DNA of 64,000 nucleotides from the NCBI RefSeq assembly GCF_016714285.1, contig NZ_JADJNN010000009.1, positions 248,001 through 312,000 on the forward strand, written 5' to 3'. The notes under the pieces are model-generated. The model made no database searches and was not told where the DNA came from. It saw nothing but the letters and a program-made list of their open reading frames with translations. Positions within the stretch are counted from its first letter, which is position 1, and each line of letters begins with the position of its first letter. Shown one piece after another: positions 32,861-41,586 of this stretch. The DNA comes from Nannocystis sp. Its GTDB lineage: Bacteria > Myxococcota_A > Polyangia > Nannocystales > Nannocystaceae. Both the position numbers and the translations under genes were made by a program.

Positions 32861-33330
32861 GTGTTCACGCTGACGACCGTCGTCGACGCGCCTGAGCTCA
32901 GCGCGACCGAGGTGGCGCGGGCCCGAGCTTCTCGCGGTGCTTCACCAGGCCGTTGGCGACATGCAAGCTCTGCAGCGTCCCGCAAGTGCAGCGCGTCTCG
33001 CCGCGCCAGGGCTGGGGCTCGGGCATGTCGTCGACTTCGCGATCACCGAGGCGTCCACGGTGCGCAGCAGGAACGACGCGCATCCGTTCCTGACGTCACG
33101 GTCGACTGCCTCGGCGTGGTCGGCGGGTGGAAGCAGGTCGGCCACGAGGGCCGGACCGAGGTGACGACGGTCGACCTGGTGCGCGCCGACATCGGCGTCG
33201 GCGGCTGCACCAACGGCCACCACACCGCGAGCAGTGACGGGCCCTTCGGCGTGGTGGTGTGGGGGCTCGAGGCGGCGAAACCGTCGTCGAGGGCACAGCG
33301 GTGGTCGGCCCCACGCCATTCACCTGCTCG
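32861..33330 (+). pseudogene. Remnant of an IgGFc-binding-type gene
   Basis: Pieces of one protein are scattered over the plus-strand frames: VFTLTTVVDAPELSA near 32861, HVVDFAITEASTVRSRNDAHP near 33030-33090, then in a different frame DVTVDCLGVVGGWKQVG, VRADIGVGGCTNGHHTASSD and GPFGVVVWGLEAA to about 33285. The GPFGV.V.GL ending matches the C-terminal strand of IgGFc-binding domains, as in the intact gene at 23331-25106. At least two frameshifts, no start, no clear end. The gap 32583-32860 holds nothing recognisable. Confidence 0.45.
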
Positions 33331-33363
33331 AGGTGGCTGACGGTGCGGGACACGAAATGCTGA

Positions 33364-33837
33364 TCACCAGACCTCGAACACGTTGCTCCGATTATCTCTC
33401 GCTTCGCCTCGGCCAGCGTCGCTGGTGGCGCTGACCACGAAGAAGACGCTGAGTTGCAGGCCGTCGTCGCATTGCGCGGATGCATGTGCCCACTGGACCC
33501 GGCGGCCGAGCTGGTCGACGAACGCGACCTCACCTGCCAACGCGACCTCCTTGAACCTGAACCTTGCCATCAGATCGGTGATGATCGGTTCACGGGCGGC
33601 CGCCTGCGGCGACAGGACACGCCATCGGCCGGGGCACTTCGTGTCGTCCGGGAACACGGCCCTGGAGGCCCCGTGCTGGTTGCTGGTGGTGATCATTCGC
33701 GGGCCACGCAGCTTTAGATCGATGCCGTGGTACTCACGCTCTTGCGCGAGCGGACCCGCGACAGGCTTGAGCACGAGGAAGCTGCCGCACCCGCTCAAGA
33801 GCAGTGGTGCAATCGCGCCGTAGAAGAGGGGCTTCAT
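33364..33837 (-). CDS. Small lipoprotein, unknown
   Basis: 157 residues from ATG 33837: signal peptide MKPLFYGAIAPLLLSGCGS with a good lipobox, then a mixed domain (EYHGIDLKLRGPRMITTSN, EVAFVDQLGRRVQWAHASA, LQLSVFFVVSATS). No Ser/Thr spacer, which sets it apart from the other lipoproteins. No family recognised. Confidence 0.65.
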   Translation of the reverse strand: MKPLFYGAIAPLLLSGCGSFLVLKPVAGPLAQEREYHGIDLKLRGPRMITTSNQHGASRAVFPDDTKCPGRWRVLSPQAAAREPIITDLMARFRFKEVALAGEVAFVDQLGRRVQWAHASAQCDDGLQLSVFFVVSATSDAGRGEARDNRSNVFEVW

Positions 33838-33994
33838 CGTACTGTGCTCCGCATCCGCGACAGTGCCTGTTTCGCCGCGTTCCCGCCCGGCAAAGAATGC
33901 AGCACGGTCGCCCTCATGCTTCTGGGTCGGGTCTAGCTCGACGCGGCAAAGGATGCGCGATCGACGTCAGGGCGGCCGCGATATCATCCATACG

Positions 33995-34642
33995 ATGGCT
34001 CAATCCAGGTATCCTTCCATGGCGGGGCGACGCCGTTTCCTCGGGGCGGCCGGGGGTGCCGCGGCGTTGAGTCTGTTGCCCGGGGTCGCTCGCGCCGAGC
34101 TCGTCTGTCGCGACTTCATGGACGGGCGCCGGTGTGCCAGCGGGATCCTCTCCGAGATGATGCCGATCACGGCCTGGCAGAATCAGACCCAGTGGTGCTG
34201 GGCGGCCTGCATCGCCATGTTGTTCGCATATAACGGGCATCCTGTGAGCCAGCCGCGCATCGTCCTGGAGTCGTTTGGGGGCATCGTCAACCTCCCGGCG
34301 GAGCCGGACCGGATCGTCGCGGCGCTCAATCGGCCCTGGGTCGACGACAACGGGCAGCCGTTCTCAGTGACGTCCGGGCCGGGGATCAGCAACCCGGTTT
34401 GGATGGCGCAAGATCTGGCGGACGACTATCCGCTGATCATCGGCACACGCGGCCACGCGATGGTCCTCACGGCGCTCGAGTACGCCGCCCCCTGGGTCAT
34501 GACGCCGCTGGGTCCGACGACGGGTCCTGCGACGATCCTGAGCGCAATGGTACGCGACCCGTGGCCAGGGCAGGGGCGACGGCTGCTGCGGCCCGAGGAG
34601 TGGCAGGGCATCTTCTTCGCCTGCCACCTCCGAGTTCGCTAG
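33995..34642 (+). CDS. Tat-exported papain-like cysteine protease (C70/AvrRpt2-like)
   Basis: 215 residues from ATG 33995 (frame open to 33863). N-terminus GRRRFLGAAGGAAALSLLPG is a twin-arginine signal. The mature part begins near ELVCRDF. Catalytic Cys in NQTQWCWAACIAMLF (Q..C.A motif, with oxyanion Gln), catalytic His in GTRGHAMVLTALEY, and a third residue probably in MVRDPWPG. The layout matches papain-like C70 peptidases such as AvrRpt2. It ends 368 bp before the tail-like gene cluster on the same strand; whether it belongs to it is unknown. It would act outside the membrane on peptide or isopeptide bonds. Confidence 0.8.
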   Translation: MAQSRYPSMAGRRRFLGAAGGAAALSLLPGVARAELVCRDFMDGRRCASGILSEMMPITAWQNQTQWCWAACIAMLFAYNGHPVSQPRIVLESFGGIVNLPAEPDRIVAALNRPWVDDNGQPFSVTSGPGISNPVWMAQDLADDYPLIIGTRGHAMVLTALEYAAPWVMTPLGPTTGPATILSAMVRDPWPGQGRRLLRPEEWQGIFFACHLRVR

Positions 34643-35010
34643 TTACTTCGCCGGGCGTGGTCGCGGCCGACGCGGTTACATCCTTCACCCTGGCCGGGTT
34701 CAGCTGGCCGTCGAGGTGTGAGCCAATGATCGTCTGGTCCTCCCTCAAGCATGCGCACGGGGGCGCACAGTGGATGGCTCGCCGGACTCGCGCGTCACTT
34801 TCGCCGTTGCTTTCGCGCAATTCCGCGGGTTCGTGCCAGCGCAGCGCGAAAAAATGGATTGAGCCCGGCGGACGTGATCGAGTATATCTCGGACTTGATA
34901 GTGAGATTGGGTCCGTCTGCGCCATGATGCGCGATTGGAAAAGGCTGGCGTCCCCGGGCAAGGACGGCCTTGCCAGACGATTGTGATGCATGCCGTGGGA
35001 GTGAAGCCTA
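34643..35010. other. Gap before the tail-like cluster
   Basis: No gene seen. The last 20 bases carry GGGAG-type ribosome site for the first cluster gene. The middle is less GC-rich than the flanks (around 34840-34940), as expected for a promoter region, but I could not pick a convincing pair of -35/-10 boxes. Confidence 0.4.
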
Positions 35011-35799
35011 ATGGGTGAGTGGGAGGAGGAGCGCTGTGGCGACATCGTGCGCGTCGAGGTCGCAGGACGAACCCTGACCCTCCGGCCATGGACGCTCGCC
35101 GACCACCTCGACACGCTCGCGCTCACGCTGACCACTCAGGGCCGCCTCGTTCGCCTCGACACCGCTCGCTTTGCCAGCGAGCTTGTGCGCCGCGCGACGC
35201 TCGAACCGGGCAGGGATCCCCCGACCAGCGCGGCGCTTGAGGAGGTAGCCCTTTGGTGGGCTGCGGGTGGGACCCACGAACCCGAGGAGCTCCACATCAC
35301 TGAGGACGGTACGATCGCGCTGGCAAGCGGGACGGTCCGCCTGCGACGGTGGTCATGGGGCGAGCGGCGGACGGCGCTGGCCGCATGCGTCCGGGGCGGT
35401 GAGCTCGACCTCGTCGGCTTTCTGCGCTCGATGCTGGCGGCCTCGGTGGTAAAGCCCGCGCAGGGGGCCAGCGAAAGCGTGTGTTCGGCGTCGGCGGTGA
35501 CCGGCGCTGATGTCCATCGGCTCGTCGCCGCTGTCGTCGCGTTCAACGACGAGACGGTGCCCGAGGATCCGGCGGAAGATCCGACGAGCCAGGCGATCGC
35601 CGCCGCCACGCTGCGGATCTGTCGCGGCTTCGGCTGGACCCCGTCGCAGGTGGACGCCGCCCCGGCGCGTGAGATCGACGCGATGCTTCGCCTCCTGGAT
35701 CGCGTCGAGGCGCCTGCACCACCGCGTGAGGCCGTGCCGTTGCGTCGCGGGCTCGCACGCTATCCCGACGCCGTCATCATCGAGGTCGGTGATGGTTGA
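35011..35799 (+). CDS. First gene of the tail-like cluster, unknown
   Basis: 262 residues. Opens with beta strands (DIVRVEVAGRTLTLRPWTLAD) then a helical body (FASELVRRATLEPG, VALWWAAGGTHEPEEL, GELDLVGFLRSMLAASVV) and ends in EVAPPREAVPLRRG-like basic segment. Acidic, soluble. Position at the head of a baseplate operon and its size suggest a tail-assembly chaperone or adaptor, but no named family was recognised. Stop overlaps the next start by 8 bases. Confidence 0.65.
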   Translation: MGEWEEERCGDIVRVEVAGRTLTLRPWTLADHLDTLALTLTTQGRLVRLDTARFASELVRRATLEPGRDPPTSAALEEVALWWAAGGTHEPEELHITEDGTIALASGTVRLRRWSWGERRTALAACVRGGELDLVGFLRSMLAASVVKPAQGASESVCSASAVTGADVHRLVAAVVAFNDETVPEDPAEDPTSQAIAAATLRICRGFGWTPSQVDAAPAREIDAMLRLLDRVEAPAPPREAVPLRRGLARYPDAVIIEVGDG

Positions 35800-36964
35800 T
35801 CCGCGGATGGCGGTGTGGGCGGGGGCCATCGTCGGGCCGCTTCGGCGGCTCGCCGAGCAGCTTGGGGACGCAGCTGGCCTGCCGGTGGGTGAGCGGCTCG
35901 CCGAGCAGCCACGGGACGCAACGGCCGTAGCGACCCCGGGCCTTGGTGAGTACCCTGGGCGCTCGAGCGCGGCTCGCAGAGCCGGTGGGGATCCGCCTGC
36001 GAGCGATACGCGAGTGTTCGCCGACGCAACGACGCGCTCGGCAAGAGCGACACAGCAGAGCAGCGCGACAGCGGATGTGACCGCGGGTCCACCAGCGCAG
36101 TCAATCGAAGCACGCCTCCCGCCGGATCTTCGACCAGCTCGATCCGCGATGTCGCAAGCGCCGCGCTTCGGCCCCGGCAGTGACGGCGAAGTGCGTCCGT
36201 TTACTGTCGGCCACCTCCCGGAGCCCGCTTCTCCGCTTGCTGCTCTGGCCACCGCTCCGCTTTCTGCTCCGCCTGCCGCTCCGCACGCCTTGCCACGGCC
36301 GATCGCCGTTCGTCGCAGCCCCGAGCGGGTGGGGCGGGGCCGGCAGGTCGAGCCGCCCTCACGGCCCATCCCGGTGACTCGCAAGGACGCGACTGCGGGG
36401 GCGGCAGCGGTGGCTACTCGAGCGAGCAAGCACCCGGGGACGGCGACCTCTGCCAGCCCCGACACCGATCACCGACGCACCGCGCCAGATCCGGCCCACG
36501 CAGCGGGGACGGCCGCGCCCACCTCCGAGCAAGCGCCACGGGCCCCGGCCTCCGACGAAGCACGGAGCACCGCTGCGAGCACGCGCCGCGAACCGCGGGC
36601 CTTCGCACCATCGTCGGGAGAGCACCCGCCGCCGCCGCACGTGCGCGCCGCGTCGCCCCACCGGCTCGAGTTCATGGCCGTCAACGCCTCCGAGGCGCCG
36701 CCGCACACGAGCCCGCCGGGCTCGTACGAGCGTCCGCGAGACGCTCACGCGGGGCTCCCCGTGGCGGGCGCGCACGGCTCGGTCGCTGCGCATGTCGTCG
36801 ACGGCGGCGGGATGTCTGGACCCACCCATGTCGGGGCAGAGCAGCCGGCACACGCGACGCACGAGACGGGCGCCGCGACCGAGCGCATCGACCTCGACGC
36901 GCTCGAGGCCTCGATGACGGCGGTGCTCCTCGCGTGCGCGCGCCGACACGGGGTGGACGTCTGA
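35792..36964 (+). CDS. Long Pro/Ala/Arg-rich disordered protein in the tail-like cluster
   Basis: 390 residues from ATG 35792 (ATG 35807 also possible). After a short helix (AGAIVGPLRRLAEQLGDAAG) with a repeated RLAEQ-G-D unit, nearly 300 residues are low-complexity Ala/Pro/Ser/Arg with no fold visible. The C-terminus is ordered again: ERIDLDALEASMTAVLLACA. Such a C-terminal helix is common in small linker proteins encoded just before tail hub genes. Possibly a tail linker or scaffold with an expanded disordered part; inference only. Stop overlaps the next start (TGATG). Confidence 0.6.
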   Translation: MVDPRMAVWAGAIVGPLRRLAEQLGDAAGLPVGERLAEQPRDATAVATPGLGEYPGRSSAARRAGGDPPASDTRVFADATTRSARATQQSSATADVTAGPPAQSIEARLPPDLRPARSAMSQAPRFGPGSDGEVRPFTVGHLPEPASPLAALATAPLSAPPAAPHALPRPIAVRRSPERVGRGRQVEPPSRPIPVTRKDATAGAAAVATRASKHPGTATSASPDTDHRRTAPDPAHAAGTAAPTSEQAPRAPASDEARSTAASTRREPRAFAPSSGEHPPPPHVRAASPHRLEFMAVNASEAPPHTSPPGSYERPRDAHAGLPVAGAHGSVAAHVVDGGGMSGPTHVGAEQPAHATHETGAATERIDLDALEASMTAVLLACARRHGVDV

Positions 36965-38001
36965 TGCCGGCGACCGCGAAGATCGGCTACCGCGTGGCGA
37001 TCGGCGACCTCCGCCTGACCGCCGGTGATCCGCGTGCGAGCGCCCGTCTCCTGCGGCTGCGCGGCGAGCGGACGATGGATGGCATCGGCGGGTGGGTCCG
37101 CCTCGCCGTGTTCCTCGGCGAGGCCCGCCTGCCGGACCTTGGCGCGCCGATCCAGGTCGAGCTCGATGGCGGCTCGGGTGCCGCGACTGTCTTCACCGGC
37201 GAGGTGCGGGCCCTCGGCGGTGACCCCTCCAGCGTGTGGATCGAGGGCGCCGACGGGCTCCGCTCGCTCGCCGATCGCGAGTTCACCAGCGTGTTTCAGG
37301 AGTGCCAGGCCGGCGCGATCGCGGAGGCGATCCTGGCGGCTGCCGCGGTTCGGGTCGGGCGCATCGAAGCCGGCCCCACCTTCGCCAGCTACGCGCTCCA
37401 TGCCGGTCCGAGCGCGCTCGCCCACCTCCAGGCGCTCGCTCGCCGCTGCGGCCTCGACCTCTTCACCGACCCCGACGGCGGCGTGTGCCTGCTCGGCCCT
37501 TCCGCCGCCAGCGAGACCTGCACCCTGGCCAGCGCTGGCGAGCTCCTGAGCGTCGCCCTCGAGCGTCGCTCGCCCGCGGCCGACGGCGTGGTCGTGTTCG
37601 GCGAGGGCGCGGCGAGCGAGCGGGGCAGCGAGCGGGCGCACTGGCTGAGCGACGACCTCGCGTCGGTGACGGGTGAGGCGAGCCTGGGACCCCGGGGCGA
37701 GCTCCGCGACAGAAGCGGCGAACACCCGCGCTCCTTGATCGACGGGGCGCTGCGTAGCGGCGAGGTCGTCCAGGCGGTGGCGCGCGCCCAGGCGGCGGCC
37801 CTCGCCACGCGGCGGGTCCGCGGCTCGCTGGTCCTGCTCGGCACGCCCACACTCGGGCCGGGTGACCTCCTCGATGTCACAGCGCTCGAGCGCCGATACC
37901 CCGGCCTGACCGCGCTGCGCGACGGGTCTAGCCTGCGCGTCCGCGGCGTGCGTCACCAGCTCGACCCGCGCCGCGGCTTCACCACCGAGGTGGAGGTCTA
38001 G
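36964..38001 (+). CDS. Tail hub protein, phage late-control gpD family
   Basis: 345 residues. Beta-rich hub with the gpD/gp27/VgrG pattern: FTGEVRALGGDPSSVWIEG, GLRSLADREFTSVFQECQAG, AIAEAILAAAAVRVG (the conserved 'domain D' helix), HLQALARRCGLDLFTDPDGG, then SVALERRSPAADGVVVFG and a C-terminal strand domain ending RGVRHQLDPRRGF. This is the trimeric hub at the centre of a contractile-tail baseplate. No spike (gpV/OB-fold or PAAR) is fused to it, and none follows. Next gene starts 1 base after the stop. Confidence 0.85.
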   Translation: MPATAKIGYRVAIGDLRLTAGDPRASARLLRLRGERTMDGIGGWVRLAVFLGEARLPDLGAPIQVELDGGSGAATVFTGEVRALGGDPSSVWIEGADGLRSLADREFTSVFQECQAGAIAEAILAAAAVRVGRIEAGPTFASYALHAGPSALAHLQALARRCGLDLFTDPDGGVCLLGPSAASETCTLASAGELLSVALERRSPAADGVVVFGEGAASERGSERAHWLSDDLASVTGEASLGPRGELRDRSGEHPRSLIDGALRSGEVVQAVARAQAAALATRRVRGSLVLLGTPTLGPGDLLDVTALERRYPGLTALRDGSSLRVRGVRHQLDPRRGFTTEVEV

Positions 38002-38002
38002 G

Positions 38003-38887
38003 ATGACGATCCGCATCGGCAAGCTCGAGCTCGTCGGTCTGCAGACGATCTACACTGAGGACACGCAGGCCATGGTGGAGCTGCGTGGGCCGGGTCAGCC
38101 GGGCGTGTTCCAGGACCTCGGTCGCGAGCCCGTCACGATCGTGATGGAGGGCATTCTCTTCGGCGCCGAGCCGCAGGCCGCGCTCGAGGAGCTCCGTCAG
38201 GCCCAGCAGCACGCCGAGCCGCTGCCCATCTCTGCCGGCGTCATCGCGGGCACCGAGCTGACGGACGTGCTGATCCTCGAGCTGCGGGTGCGCCAGCTCG
38301 CCGGCACCCGCGATCGCTACACGTTCTTCATGCGGGTGCGCGAGCACAACGAGCCGCCTGAATCACCCGAGGCCGGCGCGGCCGAGGTCGACGCTGCGAT
38401 CGCCGACGCCGTCGAGCAGTGGGCCACCAGCGCCATGGACGCCGCGAGCGTGCTCGAGGACCCCTCGACCCTCGCCGCCGCGGCGGCAGCCAACCCCGAC
38501 CTCCTCACCAACCTGAGCCAGGACGAGCTGACCGACGCGCTCAGCCAGGCGCAGGCCGACATGAGCGGCGAACAGCTCGGCGAGCTGCTGTCGACGCTCG
38601 GCGAGCGCGACCCCGCCGCGCTCGCCAGCACCCTCGAGGGGATCCAGGCGCGGGGCGGGCTCGGCGGCTTCGTCGACAAGCTCGCCTCGGCGGGCGCGAC
38701 CGTCTACGCCCGCCTGGCGCGCCTCGACCTCGCGCGGATGTTGCCGATCGTGATGGACCTGGTCCGCGGGACCGGTCTGATCAGCGACGTCCGCAAGGTC
38801 ATCGCCGCCGCCGAGGAGCTCCGCGTCGAGCTCGCGGCCTTCGATCCCGGCACAGTGGTACGCGAGCTCGGCGGAGGTGATGGATGA
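38003..38887 (+). CDS. Tail protein, gpU / Mu gp43 N-terminal-like, with helical extension
   Basis: 294 residues. The first ~120 carry LGREPVTIVMEGILFG, LEELRQAQQHAEPLPIS and RDRYTFFMRVREHNEPPE, the usual strand pattern of P2 gpU and the Mu DNA-circularisation protein N-domain, found beside hub genes in tail clusters. The rest is helical with an internal run LSQDELTDALSQAQADMSGE. That a gpU-like protein is followed by a long helical part is unusual and may reflect a fused tape-like function. Its stop overlaps the next start by ATGA. Confidence 0.7.
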   Translation: MTIRIGKLELVGLQTIYTEDTQAMVELRGPGQPGVFQDLGREPVTIVMEGILFGAEPQAALEELRQAQQHAEPLPISAGVIAGTELTDVLILELRVRQLAGTRDRYTFFMRVREHNEPPESPEAGAAEVDAAIADAVEQWATSAMDAASVLEDPSTLAAAAAANPDLLTNLSQDELTDALSQAQADMSGEQLGELLSTLGERDPAALASTLEGIQARGGLGGFVDKLASAGATVYARLARLDLARMLPIVMDLVRGTGLISDVRKVIAAAEELRVELAAFDPGTVVRELGGGDG

Positions 38888-39444
38888 GCGACGCCGCCTT
38901 GACGCCCGCGCTCCCGGCACGGGGCAGCATGCGCGCGGTGATCCTGCGTGCCGAGGCGCTGGTCGTCGCTGTCGCGGCGCTGGTCGACTCGGAGTCGATG
39001 CGCTCGCTCGGCGTGCTGATCCAGCAGCTCGGTATCGGCCCGTCCGTCGCTCGCTGCGTCGAGCTGCTGCGCGACGCGATCCATGGCCTCCAGCAGCGGG
39101 TCGCCGAACTCGCCGCCGCGCTCGCCGACAAGGACGCTGCCGCCGGCCTGCTCGGGCTCCTGCGCCCGCTGGTCCGCGGTCTGGATCGGCTGATCCACGC
39201 GTCCGGCCGCGAGCTCGCCGCCCTCGGCCTCGAGGCCGACGCGGCCGTGCTCGGCCCCGTCCGCGGGCTCCTGCAGGCGGGCGGGCGCTGGGCCGAACGC
39301 GGTGAGGCGGTCCTCCTGCGCCTGCCCCAGCAGCAGGAGCTCGACGGCCTCCGGGGCGCCATCGACGATCTCAACGCTGCCTTCGATCGCCTGATCGCCG
39401 CGCTGCGCAGCCCGTCCACACCCAGCAAGGCGGCCATCGCGTGA
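38884..39444 (+). CDS. Helical protein in the tail-like cluster, unknown
   Basis: 186 residues, almost wholly alpha-helical and Ala/Leu-rich (AEALVVAVAALVDSESMR, IHGLQQRVAELAAALADKD, QQQELDGLRGAIDDLNAAFD), with coiled-coil periodicity in the second half. No signal or membrane span. Overlaps both neighbours by 4 bases, so it is part of the operon. Could help build the tail tube end or act as a tape-measure-like spacer; no family supports this. Confidence 0.6.
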   Translation: MSDAALTPALPARGSMRAVILRAEALVVAVAALVDSESMRSLGVLIQQLGIGPSVARCVELLRDAIHGLQQRVAELAAALADKDAAAGLLGLLRPLVRGLDRLIHASGRELAALGLEADAAVLGPVRGLLQAGGRWAERGEAVLLRLPQQQELDGLRGAIDDLNAAFDRLIAALRSPSTPSKAAIA

Positions 39445-39992
39445 CCGACGCGTCCACCCGACGCCCCGCCGATGATCTGCTGGACGTACTTCACACGAGC
39501 CTCGGCGAGCTCGCCGATGCCGTCGCCGGCGCGCCCGGACAACAGCTGCGCAAGCTCCACGGCACGGGCGCCATCGCCACGGCGATCCGCGCGATGGTCC
39601 GCGGCATCGTCGACGCGCTGACCGCCCTCGCCGCGGCGATGGCCCGCGTCGAGACCTGGGTCGCCCTCGCCGACGCCACCCTCGCCCTGCTCGAGCTGCT
39701 CGCCGAGAGCATCGACGCGAGCGTCGACGCTGGCGCCGCGATCGTCCGCGACCTCGCGGCCGTCACGGGTGACACGCCGCTGGAGGACCCGCTGGGACTG
39801 ACCACCGTCAAGACGGCCCTCGCGTCGCTCCGGTCGACGCTGGACCCCAACATCATATCCGCCGCGCTACCCCGCGTCGCCGACATCGCCGCGGTCCGTC
39901 GCGAGCTCACCGCGTTGCTCGAACCGACCACCTCCTCGCTCGCTCCCCCGCGTTCGCTCGTCGCGCTCGCCCAGCGCACCAGCCCCCCGTAG
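39441..39992 (+). CDS. Helical protein in the tail-like cluster, unknown
   Basis: 183 residues from GTG 39441, which overlaps the previous stop (GTGA). Helical, Ala/Leu-rich (IRAMVRGIVDALTALAAAMA, LLELLAESIDASVDAG), like the gene before it and perhaps distantly related to it. Short Ser/Pro tail. Unknown role within the operon. Confidence 0.6.
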   Translation: MTDASTRRPADDLLDVLHTSLGELADAVAGAPGQQLRKLHGTGAIATAIRAMVRGIVDALTALAAAMARVETWVALADATLALLELLAESIDASVDAGAAIVRDLAAVTGDTPLEDPLGLTTVKTALASLRSTLDPNIISAALPRVADIAAVRRELTALLEPTTSSLAPPRSLVALAQRTSPP

Positions 39993-40035
39993 AGCCGCCA
40001 TGCCCAAGCCGAACCAGTCGAAAAACAGGAGCACA

Positions 40036-41115
40036 ATGACCGACCCCGCGATCAACAGCAATGCACCGATCCCAGGTCCGCAGACCTCGGACCTCGAACC
40101 CGGCACGAACATCGCCGTACCGACGGAGTCCGTCCCGGCGAAGCCAGCGTCGAAGCACGCCTTCGACCTCCTCGCCACCGTCTTCGCCGAGCTGCGCACG
40201 AGCCTCGAGGCCGACGCGCCGCGCTCGCCGCGGTGGGTCCGGATCGCCCATGCCCGCCACGCGTTCGTCCGCGCCCAGGGCGATCAGAAGGCCCCCATCG
40301 AGCAGAAGCTCTCGGACGTGATCCAGACGATCGTCGCCGCCTTCGTCAAGTCGATCGCCTATTTCGCCAAACTCGTGCTCGACCTCAAGGACCTGCTGAT
40401 CCAGGCCGAGGCCGGCAAGCTCCTGCTCGTGACCAGCGCTGAGCTGCTACGCAAAATCACCGACGAGTCCTTCACCACCGCGATGGCCAAGCTCGTCAAC
40501 CAGGACAGCGCCGACCTCAGCAGCATCGGCGACGCGATCACGCAGGCCCGCAGCGCGCTCGACCATGTCCCGACCCAGGAGATGCTCGACAAGCTCAGCA
40601 AGGAGCTCTATCTCCTGCTGCGCGTGGCTCACACCGACGGCGCGTTCGACCCCGCCGCGACCGGCAAGATCCGCATGCTGCAGTGGGCCTACGGCTGCGA
40701 GCTCCCGATCTATGGGCTTGGCGCCGGCGTCGGAAGCACGGTCAACAGCACCATCCTCGGCGCCAGCCAGCGGGTAGTCTACGACGCCCTGACCGTGGTC
40801 GCCCTGACCACCTCGCAGGCGCTCCTGGACAGCGAGCGCGACCAATTCCTCGCCGTGCTCGGATACGCCGGCGCCGACGCCCTCAAGGACTTTCAAGCGG
40901 TGAACGGCCTGACCGAGAGCGGCGAGCTCGACCTCGCGACCATCAATCGCCTGCACCACCTCGACGACCGCACGGGCCAGCTGGTGCGGGCCAAGCCCTA
41001 CGACGCCGACGCGGTCCAGCGGGCACGCCTCGCTATCGCGGAGGCGAGGAAGGCCGAGGAGGCGAAGAAGGCCGAGGAGGAGGCCAAGAAGGCGGACCCG
41101 CCGAAGCCTGCATGA
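40036..41115 (+). CDS. Tail-cluster protein with peptidoglycan-binding-like domain and charged tail
   Basis: 359 residues from ATG 40036, chosen because AGGAG lies 5-9 bases upstream; ATG 40000 has none. N-terminus Pro-rich and disordered, then helices (FVKSIAYFAKLVLDLKDLL, ELLRKITDESFTTAMAKLV), a compact beta/alpha part with GAGVGSTVNSTILGASQR, and a PG_binding_1-like motif ADALKDFQAVNGLTESGELD. It ends in Lys/Ala/Glu repeats (ARKAEEAKKAEEEAKKA). A murein-binding part in a baseplate cluster could anchor the particle to, or pierce, a wall. The domain call is from one motif only. Confidence 0.6.
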   Translation: MTDPAINSNAPIPGPQTSDLEPGTNIAVPTESVPAKPASKHAFDLLATVFAELRTSLEADAPRSPRWVRIAHARHAFVRAQGDQKAPIEQKLSDVIQTIVAAFVKSIAYFAKLVLDLKDLLIQAEAGKLLLVTSAELLRKITDESFTTAMAKLVNQDSADLSSIGDAITQARSALDHVPTQEMLDKLSKELYLLLRVAHTDGAFDPAATGKIRMLQWAYGCELPIYGLGAGVGSTVNSTILGASQRVVYDALTVVALTTSQALLDSERDQFLAVLGYAGADALKDFQAVNGLTESGELDLATINRLHHLDDRTGQLVRAKPYDADAVQRARLAIAEARKAEEAKKAEEEAKKADPPKPA

Positions 41116-41140
41116 CCCGGGCACCCCGCGGAGCGCTCTC

Positions 41141-41560
41141 ATGCCGCGAGACACCAGCGACCCCTTGAAGACGGACCTCCGCCTCGAGATCGACGAGGAC
41201 GGCACGATCGACCTCGCCGACGCCGCGGGCGCCGACACGACGGTGAGCGGCCGCGACAACCTCGTGCAGGCGCTGACCCTGTGCCTGCTGGTCGCGCGCG
41301 GCGAGCTCGGCGAGCTCGGCCACCGCCGCTACGGTAGCCGCGTCAGCGAGCTGGTAGGTGAGCCCCTGACCGCCCCAAACCTCGCGCTGCTGCGCCGCCA
41401 CGTGCGGGCGGCGCTGCTGCAGGACGCGCGGGTGGCGGAGATCGTGCGCGTCCAGGTGCGCGCCCGCGACGACCTGCCGGGCGCGGTCGACGTGCACGCG
41501 ACCGTCCGGGCGACCACCGGCGACACCGTGGGTGTCGCCCTCGCCCTCGATCTCCGATGA
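41141..41560 (+). CDS. gp25-like baseplate wedge protein (GPW/gp25 family)
   Basis: 139 residues. NLVQALTLCLLVARGELGEL, then HRRYGSRVSELVGEPLT and a C-terminal strand pair (IVRVQVRARDDLPGAVDVHA) follow the gpW/gp25 pattern, including the conserved RxYGS-x-L loop. In contractile tails this wedge protein helps start sheath polymerisation, so its presence implies a sheath somewhere in the genome. Starts 25 bp after the previous stop. Confidence 0.82.
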   Translation: MPRDTSDPLKTDLRLEIDEDGTIDLADAAGADTTVSGRDNLVQALTLCLLVARGELGELGHRRYGSRVSELVGEPLTAPNLALLRRHVRAALLQDARVAEIVRVQVRARDDLPGAVDVHATVRATTGDTVGVALALDLR

Positions 41561-41586
41561 AAGCCGACCATCACAGGAGCGACGAC

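Noticed and set aside
34399..34986. Plus-strand frame across the gap before the tail cluster
   Set aside because: Its first half is an out-of-frame shadow of the protease gene, and the rest has no start, ribosome site or protein character.
36964..38001. Type VI secretion VgrG
   Set aside because: Only the gp27/gpD-like part is present, without the gp5-like spike; no TssB/C, Hcp, ClpV or membrane-complex gene is in the window, while gp25, J and gpU-like neighbours fit a phage-tail-like locus.
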